DNA of 64,000 nt, taken from an uncultured Collinsella sp. Its GTDB lineage: Bacteria; Actinomycetota; Coriobacteriia; Coriobacteriales; Coriobacteriaceae. Positions 24,503 through 34,064 of this stretch are shown here, in pieces. The translations under genes were made by a program, and so were the position numbers. The stretch spans positions 26,682 to 90,681 of the forward strand of contig CATXXC010000010.1 of assembly GCA_958403385.1 (NCBI GenBank), written 5' to 3'. The notes under the pieces were generated by a model. The model ran no database searches. It was not told the DNA's origin and saw only the letters and a program-made list of their open reading frames with translations. Within the stretch, counting starts at the first letter, position 1; every line of letters begins with the position of its first letter.

Positions 24503-27502
24503 ATGGTAAACGATTTGAGCGGTATAGACGACCTCGAGCTGATGCCGCTGGGCGGAGGCTATATGGTGCGACGCGAACGCTTGATGAATGAGCTTATCGC
24601 CAAGGGCCGAAAGGCCGGAATCGTGGTTCTTTATGCGCCCGACGGGTTTGGGAAGACCTCGGTGCTGCTGCAGTACACCCATGAGGTTAAATGCGACCCG
24701 ACGCGAGGCCCCGTGCGGATTATCGAGGCCGATCGCGCCATTGGGCGCGAGGTGTTTATGCAGCTCGAGGTGGTTACCGAAGAACTCAAAGACAAACCGC
24801 ACTCCCTTATCGCGATTGATAATGTGCCAAACCTCGATCAGCACGATACCGAAGACCTCATCGAAAGGATTCGCGGCCTGCGCGCTATGGGGGTAGGGGT
24901 CTTTATTTCCTGCCGTCCTTCAAATCGTCAGCTGATTCATGGGCTGGGCGATTCGGTTAAGATCAATGCGCAGATGCTCAAGGTGCATGCCTATGAGTAT
25001 TCGGCGTGGGCATCGGCGTTTTCGATCAGCACATCGCTCGACTTTTATCAGCTCACGCAGGGCGTGCCCGAGCTCGTTTCGGCGTTGCAGACAGGTCTGT
25101 ATGGCCAAGGCGACGTAGCCGGTCTGCTCGAAAACGAGATTGTCAACGTATATGGCGCGGCACTTGCCGATCTGGCTTCGCTCGACAATAATGCGCTGTT
25201 TTGCGTGGCATGTCTCATGGTTTTGATGGGCGAGGGCAATATCGCAGAACTCGAGGCTTGCGGGGTGAGGCTGTCGATGGTCGACCAGTCCTACTTTGTA
25301 CGCGACTACCCGATCTTTGGCTTGGATCCCGCCGAGCGGAGTTTTACGTGTCTGGGCACGGAGGATAACGGACGCTTGCGTTTGCGTAAGTTGGTGGCCG
25401 AGGTTCGCCCCGAACTTGTTCCGAGGGCGGCCCGGATTTTGCTTAAGGCGGGCCGATGCGATGCGGCGATGGGCCTGGCGGACGCCTTTTTGGACCGTGA
25501 AGCGGTCCTTGAACTCGCTGGGCAGTATGGGGTCGATCTGGCTCTGACGGGGCACGGGGCCGATATCTGCCGAGCAGCGCTGGGCACGATCGATGCCGAC
25601 GATCCGGCTCCAGAGCCAACGCCTGCCGAGGCGCTCGGCGTATATCTGGCAGCGGTCAGCGTGTCCAATACAAAGCTCGCTCGCTATATGGCATCGGTTA
25701 TCGAGCGCGGGGGCGAACGGGCGGCCTGCGAAATAGACTCTGTTTCATGGAGGGTGGCCCAGACACTGACGGCTGTTTGCTATGGGGACAACGGGCTTGG
25801 GCTCCCTACGAACCTGGCCGTGCCAGAAATCGAGACATCCCATACCGCACTCGATATGTTGTCTGCGCATATCGAGGTCAAGCGATGCCTGACCGAACGA
25901 GGAGATGACGGCGACGTTCTACAGCAGCTCAAAACGAGCAAGGCCTACGACTGCGAGCTCGACATCGCGGGGATTGTTATACGGGCCGATAGTATGCTGG
26001 TGGAGCTCTTTGACGGGTCGTTTGCGGGAACCGACGAGCGCGACGACGAGATGACGGTGGTGCGGGAGGCGCTCGACGTACGTGGGCTTAAGGCGATGGC
26101 TATCTGGGTGCGCATGGTGTTGGCGGCACGGCGGCTCCTTTCCGGCTTGCCGGTAACCGACGACGCGGCGTTCAACGAGCTCGATCGTTTTGCCGTGCGC
26201 ATGCGCGACAACCAGATTCAGCTGTTTGGCCTGTTGCTAGAAGGCTGGCAGTCGCTGGCAGAGGGACGGCCGGTTAATGCAAAGTTCCGTGCGGTCCAAG
26301 TGCTCAAACTTGCCGAGGAGTCGATTGCGTACATGCGCGATAACGCATTGCTGCTGGAGCGCGCGGCATATCTGCGTAACACCTCGATGGTTTCGGTGCG
26401 CGAGGAAGCGGAGCTACTCGATATAAGCCAGACGCAGGTTGGTGGCGCAGAAGCCTGGATGGTGGCGCTGCATTTGGCCTGTGCGGGCCGAGACAGCGAT
26501 CTTGCGGCCTGGATGTCCATGAATCGTGCGGGGATTCTAGAGCCATCGTATCGGCTCTTTGCGCGCCTTGCCATGCATTGTCTGGGCGAGCCGGCGGGCA
26601 GGATACGCAAGAAGCTTCCCGTGCGCGAGCTGTCGCGGTACTCGCTGCGCGACGATTTGGAAGGGGAGGGTGAGCGCCTGTTCCAGGCCGGCGAGGTTGA
26701 AGCCGTTGATACCATCGACCATATCGAGATTCGCATGTTTGGTGCGTTTCGCGCCGAGCGCGACGGGTTTCCCATCACGGACAAAATGTGGCGCCGCAAG
26801 AAGGCGGCGACGCTTGCCGAGCGGCTTGCGCTGGGCATGGATGCGCTCGTCGATCGCGAGACGCTGGCCATGGAGCTGTGGCCCCATGCCGAGTTTAATA
26901 GCGCCCGCAACAACCTGTACTCGACGATATCGCGCTTGCGGTCGGCTCTGGGACCGACGCCGGATGGCAAGTCGTGTGTGCTCATCCAAAATGAATGCAT
27001 CGGACTCAACGGCGACTACGTCAAGACCGATGTACGGCTGTTTGACCAGATAAGCCGCGAGGTTTTGGGAAATCGCACGGGTGCGCGCGGGCCCCATCTG
27101 GTCGAGTTGTGCCTTAAGATTGAGCAGCTTTATGCCGGACCGTTGTATGTTCCCAATGGCTGTAATCCCACCTACTTTTTGCGCATGCGGCGCATTATGC
27201 AGTCAAAGTACATCGATTGCATGATTAAGGGAGCAAATGCCGCTCTAGAAGAAAACGATCTGCAGTCGGCGATTTGGCTGGCGGAGTCGGGGCTTCGGCA
27301 GGAAACGGCGCGTGAGGATATGGTGCGCTGCGCCATGCGCGTCTACAGTGCGGCGGGGCGACGGCGCGATATCGTCGAGCTGTACAGCGGGCATATGCAC
27401 CATCTGAGGGAGCAGGTCAATGGCGTGCCCGAGCCCGAGACGCGGCGTCTATACGAGCGCTTGGTGGAGGGGCGGCTCAATCGCGTGCTGGTCGAGCGAT
27501 AA
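24503..27502 (+). CDS. Large ATPase transcriptional regulator with BTAD/SARP-type C-terminus
   Basis: The 999-residue protein has a nucleotide-binding domain with the Walker A-like APDGFGKTSV (residues 45-54), a long helical repeat middle (about 300-740), and near 745-990 a winged-helix plus bacterial transcriptional activator domain (VDTIDHIEIRMFGAFRAERD ... RNNLYSTISRLRSALG). It resembles MalT/SARP-like one-component activators, which are numerous in Coriobacteria and usually control neighbouring transport or catabolic genes. No obvious target is adjacent; nagB lies upstream and yhbY is convergent. Ligand unknown. Confidence 0.8.
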   Translation: MVNDLSGIDDLELMPLGGGYMVRRERLMNELIAKGRKAGIVVLYAPDGFGKTSVLLQYTHEVKCDPTRGPVRIIEADRAIGREVFMQLEVVTEELKDKPHSLIAIDNVPNLDQHDTEDLIERIRGLRAMGVGVFISCRPSNRQLIHGLGDSVKINAQMLKVHAYEYSAWASAFSISTSLDFYQLTQGVPELVSALQTGLYGQGDVAGLLENEIVNVYGAALADLASLDNNALFCVACLMVLMGEGNIAELEACGVRLSMVDQSYFVRDYPIFGLDPAERSFTCLGTEDNGRLRLRKLVAEVRPELVPRAARILLKAGRCDAAMGLADAFLDREAVLELAGQYGVDLALTGHGADICRAALGTIDADDPAPEPTPAEALGVYLAAVSVSNTKLARYMASVIERGGERAACEIDSVSWRVAQTLTAVCYGDNGLGLPTNLAVPEIETSHTALDMLSAHIEVKRCLTERGDDGDVLQQLKTSKAYDCELDIAGIVIRADSMLVELFDGSFAGTDERDDEMTVVREALDVRGLKAMAIWVRMVLAARRLLSGLPVTDDAAFNELDRFAVRMRDNQIQLFGLLLEGWQSLAEGRPVNAKFRAVQVLKLAEESIAYMRDNALLLERAAYLRNTSMVSVREEAELLDISQTQVGGAEAWMVALHLACAGRDSDLAAWMSMNRAGILEPSYRLFARLAMHCLGEPAGRIRKKLPVRELSRYSLRDDLEGEGERLFQAGEVEAVDTIDHIEIRMFGAFRAERDGFPITDKMWRRKKAATLAERLALGMDALVDRETLAMELWPHAEFNSARNNLYSTISRLRSALGPTPDGKSCVLIQNECIGLNGDYVKTDVRLFDQISREVLGNRTGARGPHLVELCLKIEQLYAGPLYVPNGCNPTYFLRMRRIMQSKYIDCMIKGANAALEENDLQSAIWLAESGLRQETAREDMVRCAMRVYSAAGRRRDIVELYSGHMHHLREQVNGVPEPETRRLYERLVEGRLNRVLVER

Positions 27503-27534
27503 AAAACGGGCGCCCGAAGTACTTGGGCACCCGT
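27503..27534 (-). terminator. Intrinsic terminator of yhbY, overlapping the end of the regulator gene
   Basis: ACGGGCGCCC (27506-27515) pairs with GGGCACCCGT (27525-27534). On the minus strand the stem is followed by six T residues, which on the plus strand are the A-run right after the regulator stop codon. Confidence 0.8.
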
Positions 27535-27570
27535 AAGCTTGCTATGTGTTGGCTCGCCGATCACTGGCTC

Positions 27571-27870
27571 TTAGACGAGCTTGATCTTCTCGATGTCCTT
27601 GCGCGAGGACTCGCGATACAGCGAGAACTTGCGGCCGATAACCTGGACGACATCGGCGTGGCAACGCTCGGCGAGCTCCTCGGCGGCCTCGCGGGCGGAA
27701 AGGCTGGAGCCATCGAGCACGGAGCACTTAACGAGCTCGTGCTTCTCTAGGTAGGCGACCGTCTGCTCGACGGTGCCCTCGTTGACGTCGGACTTGCCGA
27801 TGATGATGGCGGGGTTGAGGTGATGGGCCATGCTGCGAAGCTGCTTGACCTGTGCTCCTGTCAGTGCCAT
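27571..27870 (-). CDS. yhbY: YhbY/CRM-domain ribosome-assembly RNA-binding protein
   Basis: The 99-residue single CRM-domain protein (LRSMAHHLNPAIIIGKSDVN, with the GxxG-like IGK turn, and a C-terminal VVQVIGRKFSLYRES) associates with pre-50S subunits. GAAAGCGAGAACCC precedes ATG 27870. Monocistronic and convergent with the large regulator, with a shared terminator. Confidence 0.92.
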   Translation of the reverse strand: MALTGAQVKQLRSMAHHLNPAIIIGKSDVNEGTVEQTVAYLEKHELVKCSVLDGSSLSAREAAEELAERCHADVVQVIGRKFSLYRESSRKDIEKIKLV

Positions 27871-28028
27871 GGGTTCTCGCTTTCTATGTATGGGGCGCCC
27901 CGCGACGGGGCCTTAATCTACGTGAGCTGTCCCACGATAGCGCAGGAACGGCGTGGTGTGGAGCGCGTTTGCCCAGTTCAAAAAGAATGCGGATGCCGAG
28001 CGGGTGGGCGGTGCGGGCTGCGAACGGG

Positions 28029-28916
28029 CTATGAGCTGGGCGCAGAGACCGGCTCCCATGCAATAAACGCCCAACGAACCTTGCGGACATGATCGAGCAT
28101 ATAGCGCCCCTGCGGCACGCCCTTGGAGCCCGGCTCACCGGCATGGGGGTTCTCAATCATGTGTTGAGCGATGTAGTCGCGCAGGCGGTCAACCTTATCC
28201 TCGTTGCCATGCTCGAGCATACGGGAAAAATCCGCCACACCTGCCTCAAGGCTTTCGAAGGTATCGCGACGAGGCGATTCAAAGTATGTAACCTACGGCA
28301 GAGCGCCCATTTGAATGAGGATGTTGAAGGCGTATACAAAGCCATTACTGCAGGTAACCGAGGCGCCGATAGCGTTCATCAAGTGCAGATCATAGCGCGG
28401 GCTGGAGTTGGCGACCATCGTGGCAGCACAACGCCGACGAGCCGTACGATCAAGCTTGGCAAGTGCACCTTTTAGATTGGTCGTCGTAACCGACCGACTA
28501 GCAAAGGCAACATCCACCGCTTTCGCGACCGGTCCAACCAAATCCCAATCATCATCCCAAGCAAGCTCAAGCGGCGTAATAAGATCTTCGAGCTCGTAAT
28601 ACTCAATGCCGGCATCAAGCGTGCCCAGCATGGCGGGGGAGAAATCAGCCGCAATCACGGGATGTCCGTCTTGCGCAAGCGGAATGGCAATCGACCCAGC
28701 CCCACATCCCATATCCAGCACCGACTCGCCGGGCTCAAGCGCCAACAACTTTATAAAATCCCGGGCATACGGAGCAGTCTCAAGCGGTCGAAAATGCCGA
28801 GCCCGCTTATCCCACTCAAAAGAATCATCAGCCCGCCGCCGATCAGCTTGCAGACGCATCCACTCGCCATTCCAATCAACAGAAAGAAGCTCAGAGCGAG
28901 CATTCCCATCAACCAC
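28029..28916 (-). pseudogene. Class I SAM-dependent methyltransferase with in-frame amber codon
   Basis: The frame from GTG 28916 (preceded by AGGAGG seven bases upstream) to the stop at 28029 encodes a methyltransferase with motif I VLDMGCGAGSIAIPLA and the N-terminal SVDWNGEWMRLQ. A TAG at 28293-28295 interrupts it after GALP; the same frame continues with YFESPRRDTFESLEAG and then GRYMLDHVRKVRWAFIAWE, which is clearly the natural C-terminus. The stop removes about 88 residues, including the substrate-domain end. A C-to-T change from CAG would explain it. Substrate unknown. It follows the long-armed hairpin of the UPF0210 gene. Confidence 0.75.
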
Positions 28917-29083
28917 GGGCCAACCTCCTAGCAACAAAAAAGCGACTCCTCCCAAAAGAAGAGCCGCAACCAGCATATATCAGAAAAAGAACCGTTCCAA
29001 CGCCAAACCGCCGCACCAGCCAAGTGGTGCAGGAGCGAAGCAACTGCAACCGGGATAGAACCCAACTGAGGTCCCGTTGTGCG

Positions 29084-29217
29084 GGAGCCCCGGGGAGGGC
29101 AAATATATAAGGTCGATCGCGAGTTCCGCACGAGCCGGAGAGCACTTAATGTGCTCTCCGTGCGAGTCAGGACTGTCCGAGCAGGCGACCTTATATATTT
29201 GCCCTCCCCGGGGCTCC
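29084..29217 (-). repeat. Long-armed nested hairpin element, copy 2
   Basis: Perfect 32-base arms at 29084-29115 and 29186-29217 enclose a 70-base core. Read on the minus strand, the core carries CTCGGACAGTCCTGACTC, an inner 9-bp stem (29137-29145 with 29151-29159) and GTGCGGAACTC, the same blocks as at 7407-7466. The arms, which include AAATATATAAGG, are unrelated to those of copy 1. It lies 18 bases beyond the UPF0210 stop, in the same sense as that gene. Confidence 0.85.
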
Positions 29218-29234
29218 TCGCCAGTCCCCCTCAG

Positions 29235-30599
29235 CTAGTTCTTCAGCGAGTTCAGCGGCGCCGGGAAGCGTCCACCGCGGTGGGCAAGCACGGTGCCGGC
29301 GTTGGGGTTCACCGGCATGATGGGCGCACGGCCGAACAGGCCGCCGTACTCGACGCAGTCGCCCACGCCCTTGCCGATGGCGGGGATCACGCGGACGGCC
29401 GTGGTCTTGTTGTTGATGACGCCGATGGCCATCTCGTCGGCGATGATGCCGGCGATGGTCTCGACCGGGGTGTCGCCGGGGATGGCGATCATGTCCAGGC
29501 CAACGGAGCACACGCAGGTCATGGCCTCGAGCTTCTCGAGCGAAAGCGCGCCGGCCTCGACGGCGGCGATCATGCCGGCGTCCTCGGACACGGGGATAAA
29601 GGCGCCGGAGAGACCGCCCACGCTGGAGCTGGCCATGACGCCGCCCTTCTTGACGGCATCGTTGAGCATGGCGAGCGCACAGGTCGTGCCCGGGCCACCG
29701 CAGGTGCCCACGCCGATAATCTCGAGGATGCGCGCGACGGAGTCGCCGATGGCGGGTGTGGGAGCCAGCGACAGGTCGACAATGCCTTTCTCGACACCCA
29801 GACGGCGGGCTGCCTCACGGCTCATGAGCTCGCCGGCACGGGTGATCTTAAAGGCGGTCTGCTTAATCTTCTCGGCGACCTCCATCATCGATGCGGAATC
29901 GGGCAGCGTCTCCAGGGCTGCGGCCATAACGCCGGGGCCCGAGACGCCTACGTTGATGACGGCGTCGGCCTCGCCACCGCCGTGGACGGCGCCCGCCATA
30001 AACGGGGAGTCCTCGACCATATTGGCAAAGCAGACAAACTTGGACGCGCCAACGGAATCCTGGTCGGCCGTGAGTTTAGCGGCATCGATGATGGTCTGGG
30101 CGGCCATGAGCACGGCATCCATGTTGATACCGGCGCGCAGGCTGGCGACGTTGACGCTGGAGCAGACGCGGCTCGTGGTGGCGAGCGCCTGGGGGATGGA
30201 CTGGATGACGCGGCGGTCGGCGTCGCCGATGCCCTTCTGGACGAGTGCGGAGAAGCCGCCCAGGTAATCGATGCCGAGCGTCTCGGCCGCGCGGTCGAGG
30301 GCATACGCGATGGGGGTGAGGTCCTCATCCTTGCAGCACGCGGCGATCTGCGCCACCGGGGTGACGGAAACGCGCTTGTTGACGATGGGGATACCGTACT
30401 CGCGCTCGAGGTTCTCGGCGGTCTCGACCAGATGCTCAGCCGTGTGCGTCACGTGGTCGTAGATCTTCGTGCACATGCGGTCGAGGTTCTCGTCGCCGCA
30501 ACCCATGAGCGAAACACCCATGGTGATGGTCCTGATGTCGAGGTTCTGCTCCTCAACCATGCCGCGGGTTTCCGCGATTTCTGCGGGCGTGATCGCCAT
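29235..30599 (-). CDS. UPF0210/DUF711 family protein (PFL family)
   Basis: The 454-residue protein is of the DUF711/UPF0210 family, seen from the conserved stretches IRTITMGVSL, GIDYLGGFSALVQKG, VNVGVSGPGV, GVGTCGGPGTT and GDTPVETIAGIIADE. Function is not established; the fold is related to glycyl-radical-like barrels, but no glycyl-radical motif is present. In other genomes it follows a small ACT-domain gene, which I do not see here. AGGAG eight bases upstream fixes ATG 30599. It lies downstream of metH in the same direction, separated by a palindrome at 30645-30682. Confidence 0.88.
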   Translation of the reverse strand: MAITPAEIAETRGMVEEQNLDIRTITMGVSLMGCGDENLDRMCTKIYDHVTHTAEHLVETAENLEREYGIPIVNKRVSVTPVAQIAACCKDEDLTPIAYALDRAAETLGIDYLGGFSALVQKGIGDADRRVIQSIPQALATTSRVCSSVNVASLRAGINMDAVLMAAQTIIDAAKLTADQDSVGASKFVCFANMVEDSPFMAGAVHGGGEADAVINVGVSGPGVMAAALETLPDSASMMEVAEKIKQTAFKITRAGELMSREAARRLGVEKGIVDLSLAPTPAIGDSVARILEIIGVGTCGGPGTTCALAMLNDAVKKGGVMASSSVGGLSGAFIPVSEDAGMIAAVEAGALSLEKLEAMTCVCSVGLDMIAIPGDTPVETIAGIIADEMAIGVINNKTTAVRVIPAIGKGVGDCVEYGGLFGRAPIMPVNPNAGTVLAHRGGRFPAPLNSLKN

Positions 30600-30644
30600 C
30601 CTTGCGCTCCTATCTGCCAAAACGAGCATAGTCTTATCTATTCT

Positions 30645-30682
30645 AACGTGCCGCACGTGCCAAGTGGCGCATGCGGCACGTT
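30645..30682. other. Palindrome between metH and the UPF0210 gene
   Basis: AACGTGCCGCA (30645-30655) pairs with TGCGGCACGTT (30672-30682). It could terminate metH transcription or act as an operator for the next gene; there is no clear T-run. Confidence 0.5.
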
Positions 30683-30707
30683 TTGGTGCTCGGTTGTTTC
30701 CGTTGTG

Positions 30708-33266
30708 TTACTGCCCAAAGACCTCTTCGGCAATACGAGCGCTTTCGGCGGCGTCCTTGGCGTAGTAGTCCGCGCCGATCTGCTTGGCGTATTCGGGGGT
30801 GAGTACGGCGCCGCCTACGATGATCTTGACGCTCGGAACCTCGGCATGGAGCAACTTGATGGTCTCTTCCATGGCGACGACCGTGGTAGTCATAAGCGCC
30901 GAGAGGCCGACGAGTTTGATATCGCGCTCCTTGACGGTCTTGAGTACCTCCTGCGGATCGACGTCGCGGCCCAGGTCAAAGACGGTATAGCCGTAGTTGT
31001 CGAGCAGCATCTTGACGATGTTCTTGCCAATGTCGTGGATGTCGCCCTTGACGGTGGCCACGCAGATCTTGCCCTTGTCGGCGATCTCGCCGGCGGGCAT
31101 CAGGCGCTTGATGGTGTCGAAGCCCACACGCGCTGCCTCGGCCGAGGCCATAAGCTGCGGCAAGAAGAACTTGCCCTGGTCAAAGAGAACGCCAACCTCG
31201 TCGAGGGCGGGGATAAAGTGATTGTTGATGAGGTCCATGGCGTCGTGGTCTGCCAGCAGACGCTCGGTCTCGGCAGCGATCTCGCCTTTGCGGCCCGAGA
31301 CGACCATGCGACGAATCGGGTCGTCGTTGCCGTCGGTGCCGGCGGTGCCCGCGGCAGGCGCGGCATCACTCGATGCGGCCTGAGCTGCTGCCGGGTTTGC
31401 GGCGATCTTATACGGATCGGTCCAACCGGCGTAGCGCTCGATGTATCCGGTCGAGCCCTCGTCCTCAACGCTCAGGACGCGATAACTGTAGACGGTATCC
31501 ATAAAGCGCTTGGAGCCCGGGTTCATGATGGGGGCGTCCAGACCCGCGCCAAAAGCGGCAGCCAAAAAGACCGAGCCCAGCAGCGGGCGGGCAGGCAGGC
31601 CAAAGCTGATGTTCGACACGCCGAGCGCGCATTTGACGCCCAGACGCTCCTTGCACAGGGACATGGCGCGTAGGATCTGCTCGGCCTGGCGTTGATTGGT
31701 CGAGGCGGTCATGACCAGGCAGTCGATGAGGATGCGGTCCGGTCCGATGCCGTAACGGGCGGCCTCGGCCACGATGTGCTCGGCGATGGCGAAGCGAGCC
31801 TCGGCGGAATCGGGGATGCCGCCTTCGTCGAGCGTAAGGCCGACAACGTTGGTGCCGTAGTGGGCGACCAGCGGGAAGATCTCGTCCATGATCTGCTGCT
31901 TGCCATTGACCGAGTTGATGATGGGCTTGCCGGCGTAGCGGCGCACGGCGGCCTCGACGGCTGCGGGGTCGGTGGAGTCGATCTGCAGCGGCAGCAGCGT
32001 GGACCCCTGGAGCTGTTCGGTCGCCTGTTGGATGATCTTGACCTCGTCGATCTCGGGCAGGCCCACGTTGACGTCCAGAATGTCGGCGCCCTGTTCCTGC
32101 TGGCTGATGCCCTGGCTCACAACGTAGTCCAGGTCGCCGTCGCGCAGGGCCTGCTGCAGGCGCTTTTTGCCGGTGGGGTTGATGCGCTCGCCGATGACGG
32201 CGATCTTGTGGCCGTCGCAGGGAAGGTCCACGACCGTTTGGGCGCTCGTGACCGACATACTGGGCTTGCGGTGGCGCGGGCTGGGCGTGTGGTTATCGAT
32301 AAGCGTGCGCAAGGCCGCCATGTGCGCCGGCGTGGTGCCGCAGCAACCGCCCACGACGCTCACGCCGTCGGCGATCATGCCGGCGACGGCCTCGGCGTAT
32401 TCGGGGGCTTGGATATCAAAGACGGTGTTGCCGTCGTCGTCCACATGGGGGAGTCCTGCATTGGCCTGCACCATAACAGGCTTGTCGGTAACGGTGAGCA
32501 TACGTGCGGCGAGTCCCCGGAGCTCGGCCGGTCCTTGGCTGCAGTTGATGCCCAAAACGTCGGCGCCGATGGCGTCAAGCGTGATGGCGGCGACCTCGGG
32601 ACTCGTTCCCAGGAAGGTGCGACCGTCTTCCTCGAAGGTCATGGTGGCAAAGACGGGCAGGTCGGAGTTCTCGCGGCAGGCGAGGACGGCCGCCTTGATC
32701 TCGGCAAGGTCGGTCATAGTCTCGATAATAAAGAGGTCTACGCCCGCATCGACGCCGGCGCGCACTTCCTCGGCAAAGAGGTCGTAGGCCTCGTCAAAGC
32801 TGAGGGTACCCAAGGGGCGAAGCAACGCGCCGATGGGGCCGATGTCGCCGGCGACGTAGCGGGCGCCGGCCTCGCGGGCACAGGCGGCAGCGGCGGCAAA
32901 GACGTCTGCCACGGTGGCGGCGCCGTCGAGCTTGTGGGCGTTGGCGCCAAAGGTGTTGGCGGTGATCACGTCACAGCCAGCCTCGACGTACTGACGCTGG
33001 ATATCGGTGATGACCTGAGGCTCCTCAAAGTTGAGCAGCTCGGGCAGGGCGCCGGCCTTCATGCCGGCCGCCTGCAGCATGGTACCCATGCCGCCGTCGA
33101 ACAGCAGGTGCCCCGTGCCCTCGATGGCGGCGCGCAGGCGATCGTCCTTAATGCGCAGATCGTCGATCGTGTGCGTCTTGTACGTGGCACCGTTGCGACG
33201 TGCAGCATCAACGGGTGCCGCCAATGCAGTGCCGTCAGAATCATGAGTGATAAGCGGAGTAAACAT
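30708..33266 (-). CDS. metH: Cobalamin-dependent methionine synthase without reactivation domain
   Basis: Transfers methyl from methyl-tetrahydrofolate through cobalamin to homocysteine. The 852-residue protein contains, in order, a homocysteine-binding barrel (zinc ligands in GINCSQ and VVGGCCGTT), a pterin-binding barrel (VIGERINPTGKK), a cap helix bundle and the cobalamin domain with the lower-ligand motif DIHDIGKN. The usual C-terminal AdoMet reactivation domain is missing and is supplied by the gene just upstream, so the pair reconstitutes a full MetH. TAGGAG, overlapping the previous stop, serves as ribosome site. Operon metF, reactivation protein, metH. Confidence 0.95.
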   Translation of the reverse strand: MFTPLITHDSDGTALAAPVDAARRNGATYKTHTIDDLRIKDDRLRAAIEGTGHLLFDGGMGTMLQAAGMKAGALPELLNFEEPQVITDIQRQYVEAGCDVITANTFGANAHKLDGAATVADVFAAAAACAREAGARYVAGDIGPIGALLRPLGTLSFDEAYDLFAEEVRAGVDAGVDLFIIETMTDLAEIKAAVLACRENSDLPVFATMTFEEDGRTFLGTSPEVAAITLDAIGADVLGINCSQGPAELRGLAARMLTVTDKPVMVQANAGLPHVDDDGNTVFDIQAPEYAEAVAGMIADGVSVVGGCCGTTPAHMAALRTLIDNHTPSPRHRKPSMSVTSAQTVVDLPCDGHKIAVIGERINPTGKKRLQQALRDGDLDYVVSQGISQQEQGADILDVNVGLPEIDEVKIIQQATEQLQGSTLLPLQIDSTDPAAVEAAVRRYAGKPIINSVNGKQQIMDEIFPLVAHYGTNVVGLTLDEGGIPDSAEARFAIAEHIVAEAARYGIGPDRILIDCLVMTASTNQRQAEQILRAMSLCKERLGVKCALGVSNISFGLPARPLLGSVFLAAAFGAGLDAPIMNPGSKRFMDTVYSYRVLSVEDEGSTGYIERYAGWTDPYKIAANPAAAQAASSDAAPAAGTAGTDGNDDPIRRMVVSGRKGEIAAETERLLADHDAMDLINNHFIPALDEVGVLFDQGKFFLPQLMASAEAARVGFDTIKRLMPAGEIADKGKICVATVKGDIHDIGKNIVKMLLDNYGYTVFDLGRDVDPQEVLKTVKERDIKLVGLSALMTTTVVAMEETIKLLHAEVPSVKIIVGGAVLTPEYAKQIGADYYAKDAAESARIAEEVFGQ

Positions 33267-33275
33267 CGAGGGCTC

Positions 33276-34064
33276 CTAATGGCTGGAATAGCAGGTGGTG
33301 TGGGCGGCGCGGAAGCGGCAGTGCTCGCGCATGCGGCAGATATTGCAGGTGGGGCGGCTCTGGGCGTCGTGGACTTCGCCGTCGAATAGGCCGATCACCG
33401 CGGTCACGCTTTTGGTGGGCATGAGCAGGCTGGTGGGTGTGACGGTAAGCCCGATGAGCCGCGTGGCGTTGAGCGCATTGACGATCGAGCGCTGGGCCGA
33501 GAGCGGGCAGTCGCCGTAGCCGGGACTAAAGCGCCAGTTGCCGGCGAGCCCGTGTGCGGCGGCGTCCGTCTTGACCTGCTGGTCCATTTGCTCAACGGCG
33601 GCTTCTACGTAAGCGGAGCACGCGGCGTCGAGCACGGCGCCCTCCAGGGGATGTTGGGCTCCCGTGGTGCGCAGGCGACGCTCGGCGTCCATGCCGAGGG
33701 TGCATGCCATGAGCGCGGCAAAGCGGGCGTCCTTAAGATGACGATAGATATCGCGACCGCGCAGCTCAACGTTGGTGCCGACCAGGCGGATGCAAGGCTC
33801 GCCCTGTTCGTCGACGCCCGTGGCATCGATGGCAAATACGCGGCGCACGCCACGGGGCTCAATGTCCAGTTCCAGGCGCTCGACCACAAGCTCAATACGT
33901 CGTGACAGCTCGGGCTCGATCTGCTGGCCGCCGTAACCCAGATACCGCAGCATCTCGGCACGGTCGACACGGGGATGGTGCGCAGCATCGACACGGTAAA
34001 GCGCCGGCGACGCAAGGTCGGCCGGCACTTCGACAGCGGTTGTATCGATGTGCGGTTTTTCCAT
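33276..34064 (-). CDS. Methionine synthase reactivation (AdoMet-binding) domain protein
   Basis: Stand-alone version of the MetH C-terminal domain, which binds AdoMet to re-methylate oxidised cob(II)alamin. The 262-residue protein keeps the signature RFSPGYGDCPLSAQ. A C-terminal cysteine cluster (PTCNICRMREHCRF) could bind a metal or cluster. It begins at ATG 34064, overlapping the metF stop by one base (TAATG), and ends ten bases before metH. Genetic separation of this domain is known in several anaerobes. Confidence 0.9.
   Translation of the reverse strand: MEKPHIDTTAVEVPADLASPALYRVDAAHHPRVDRAEMLRYLGYGGQQIEPELSRRIELVVERLELDIEPRGVRRVFAIDATGVDEQGEPCIRLVGTNVELRGRDIYRHLKDARFAALMACTLGMDAERRLRTTGAQHPLEGAVLDAACSAYVEAAVEQMDQQVKTDAAAHGLAGNWRFSPGYGDCPLSAQRSIVNALNATRLIGLTVTPTSLLMPTKSVTAVIGLFDGEVHDAQSRPTCNICRMREHCRFRAAHTTCYSSH

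Noticed and set aside
29079..33389. Very long plus-strand open frames opposite metH and the UPF0210 gene
   Set aside because: They lie antisense to strongly conserved enzymes, have no ribosome sites or recognisable domains, and are expected by-products of GC-rich codon use.
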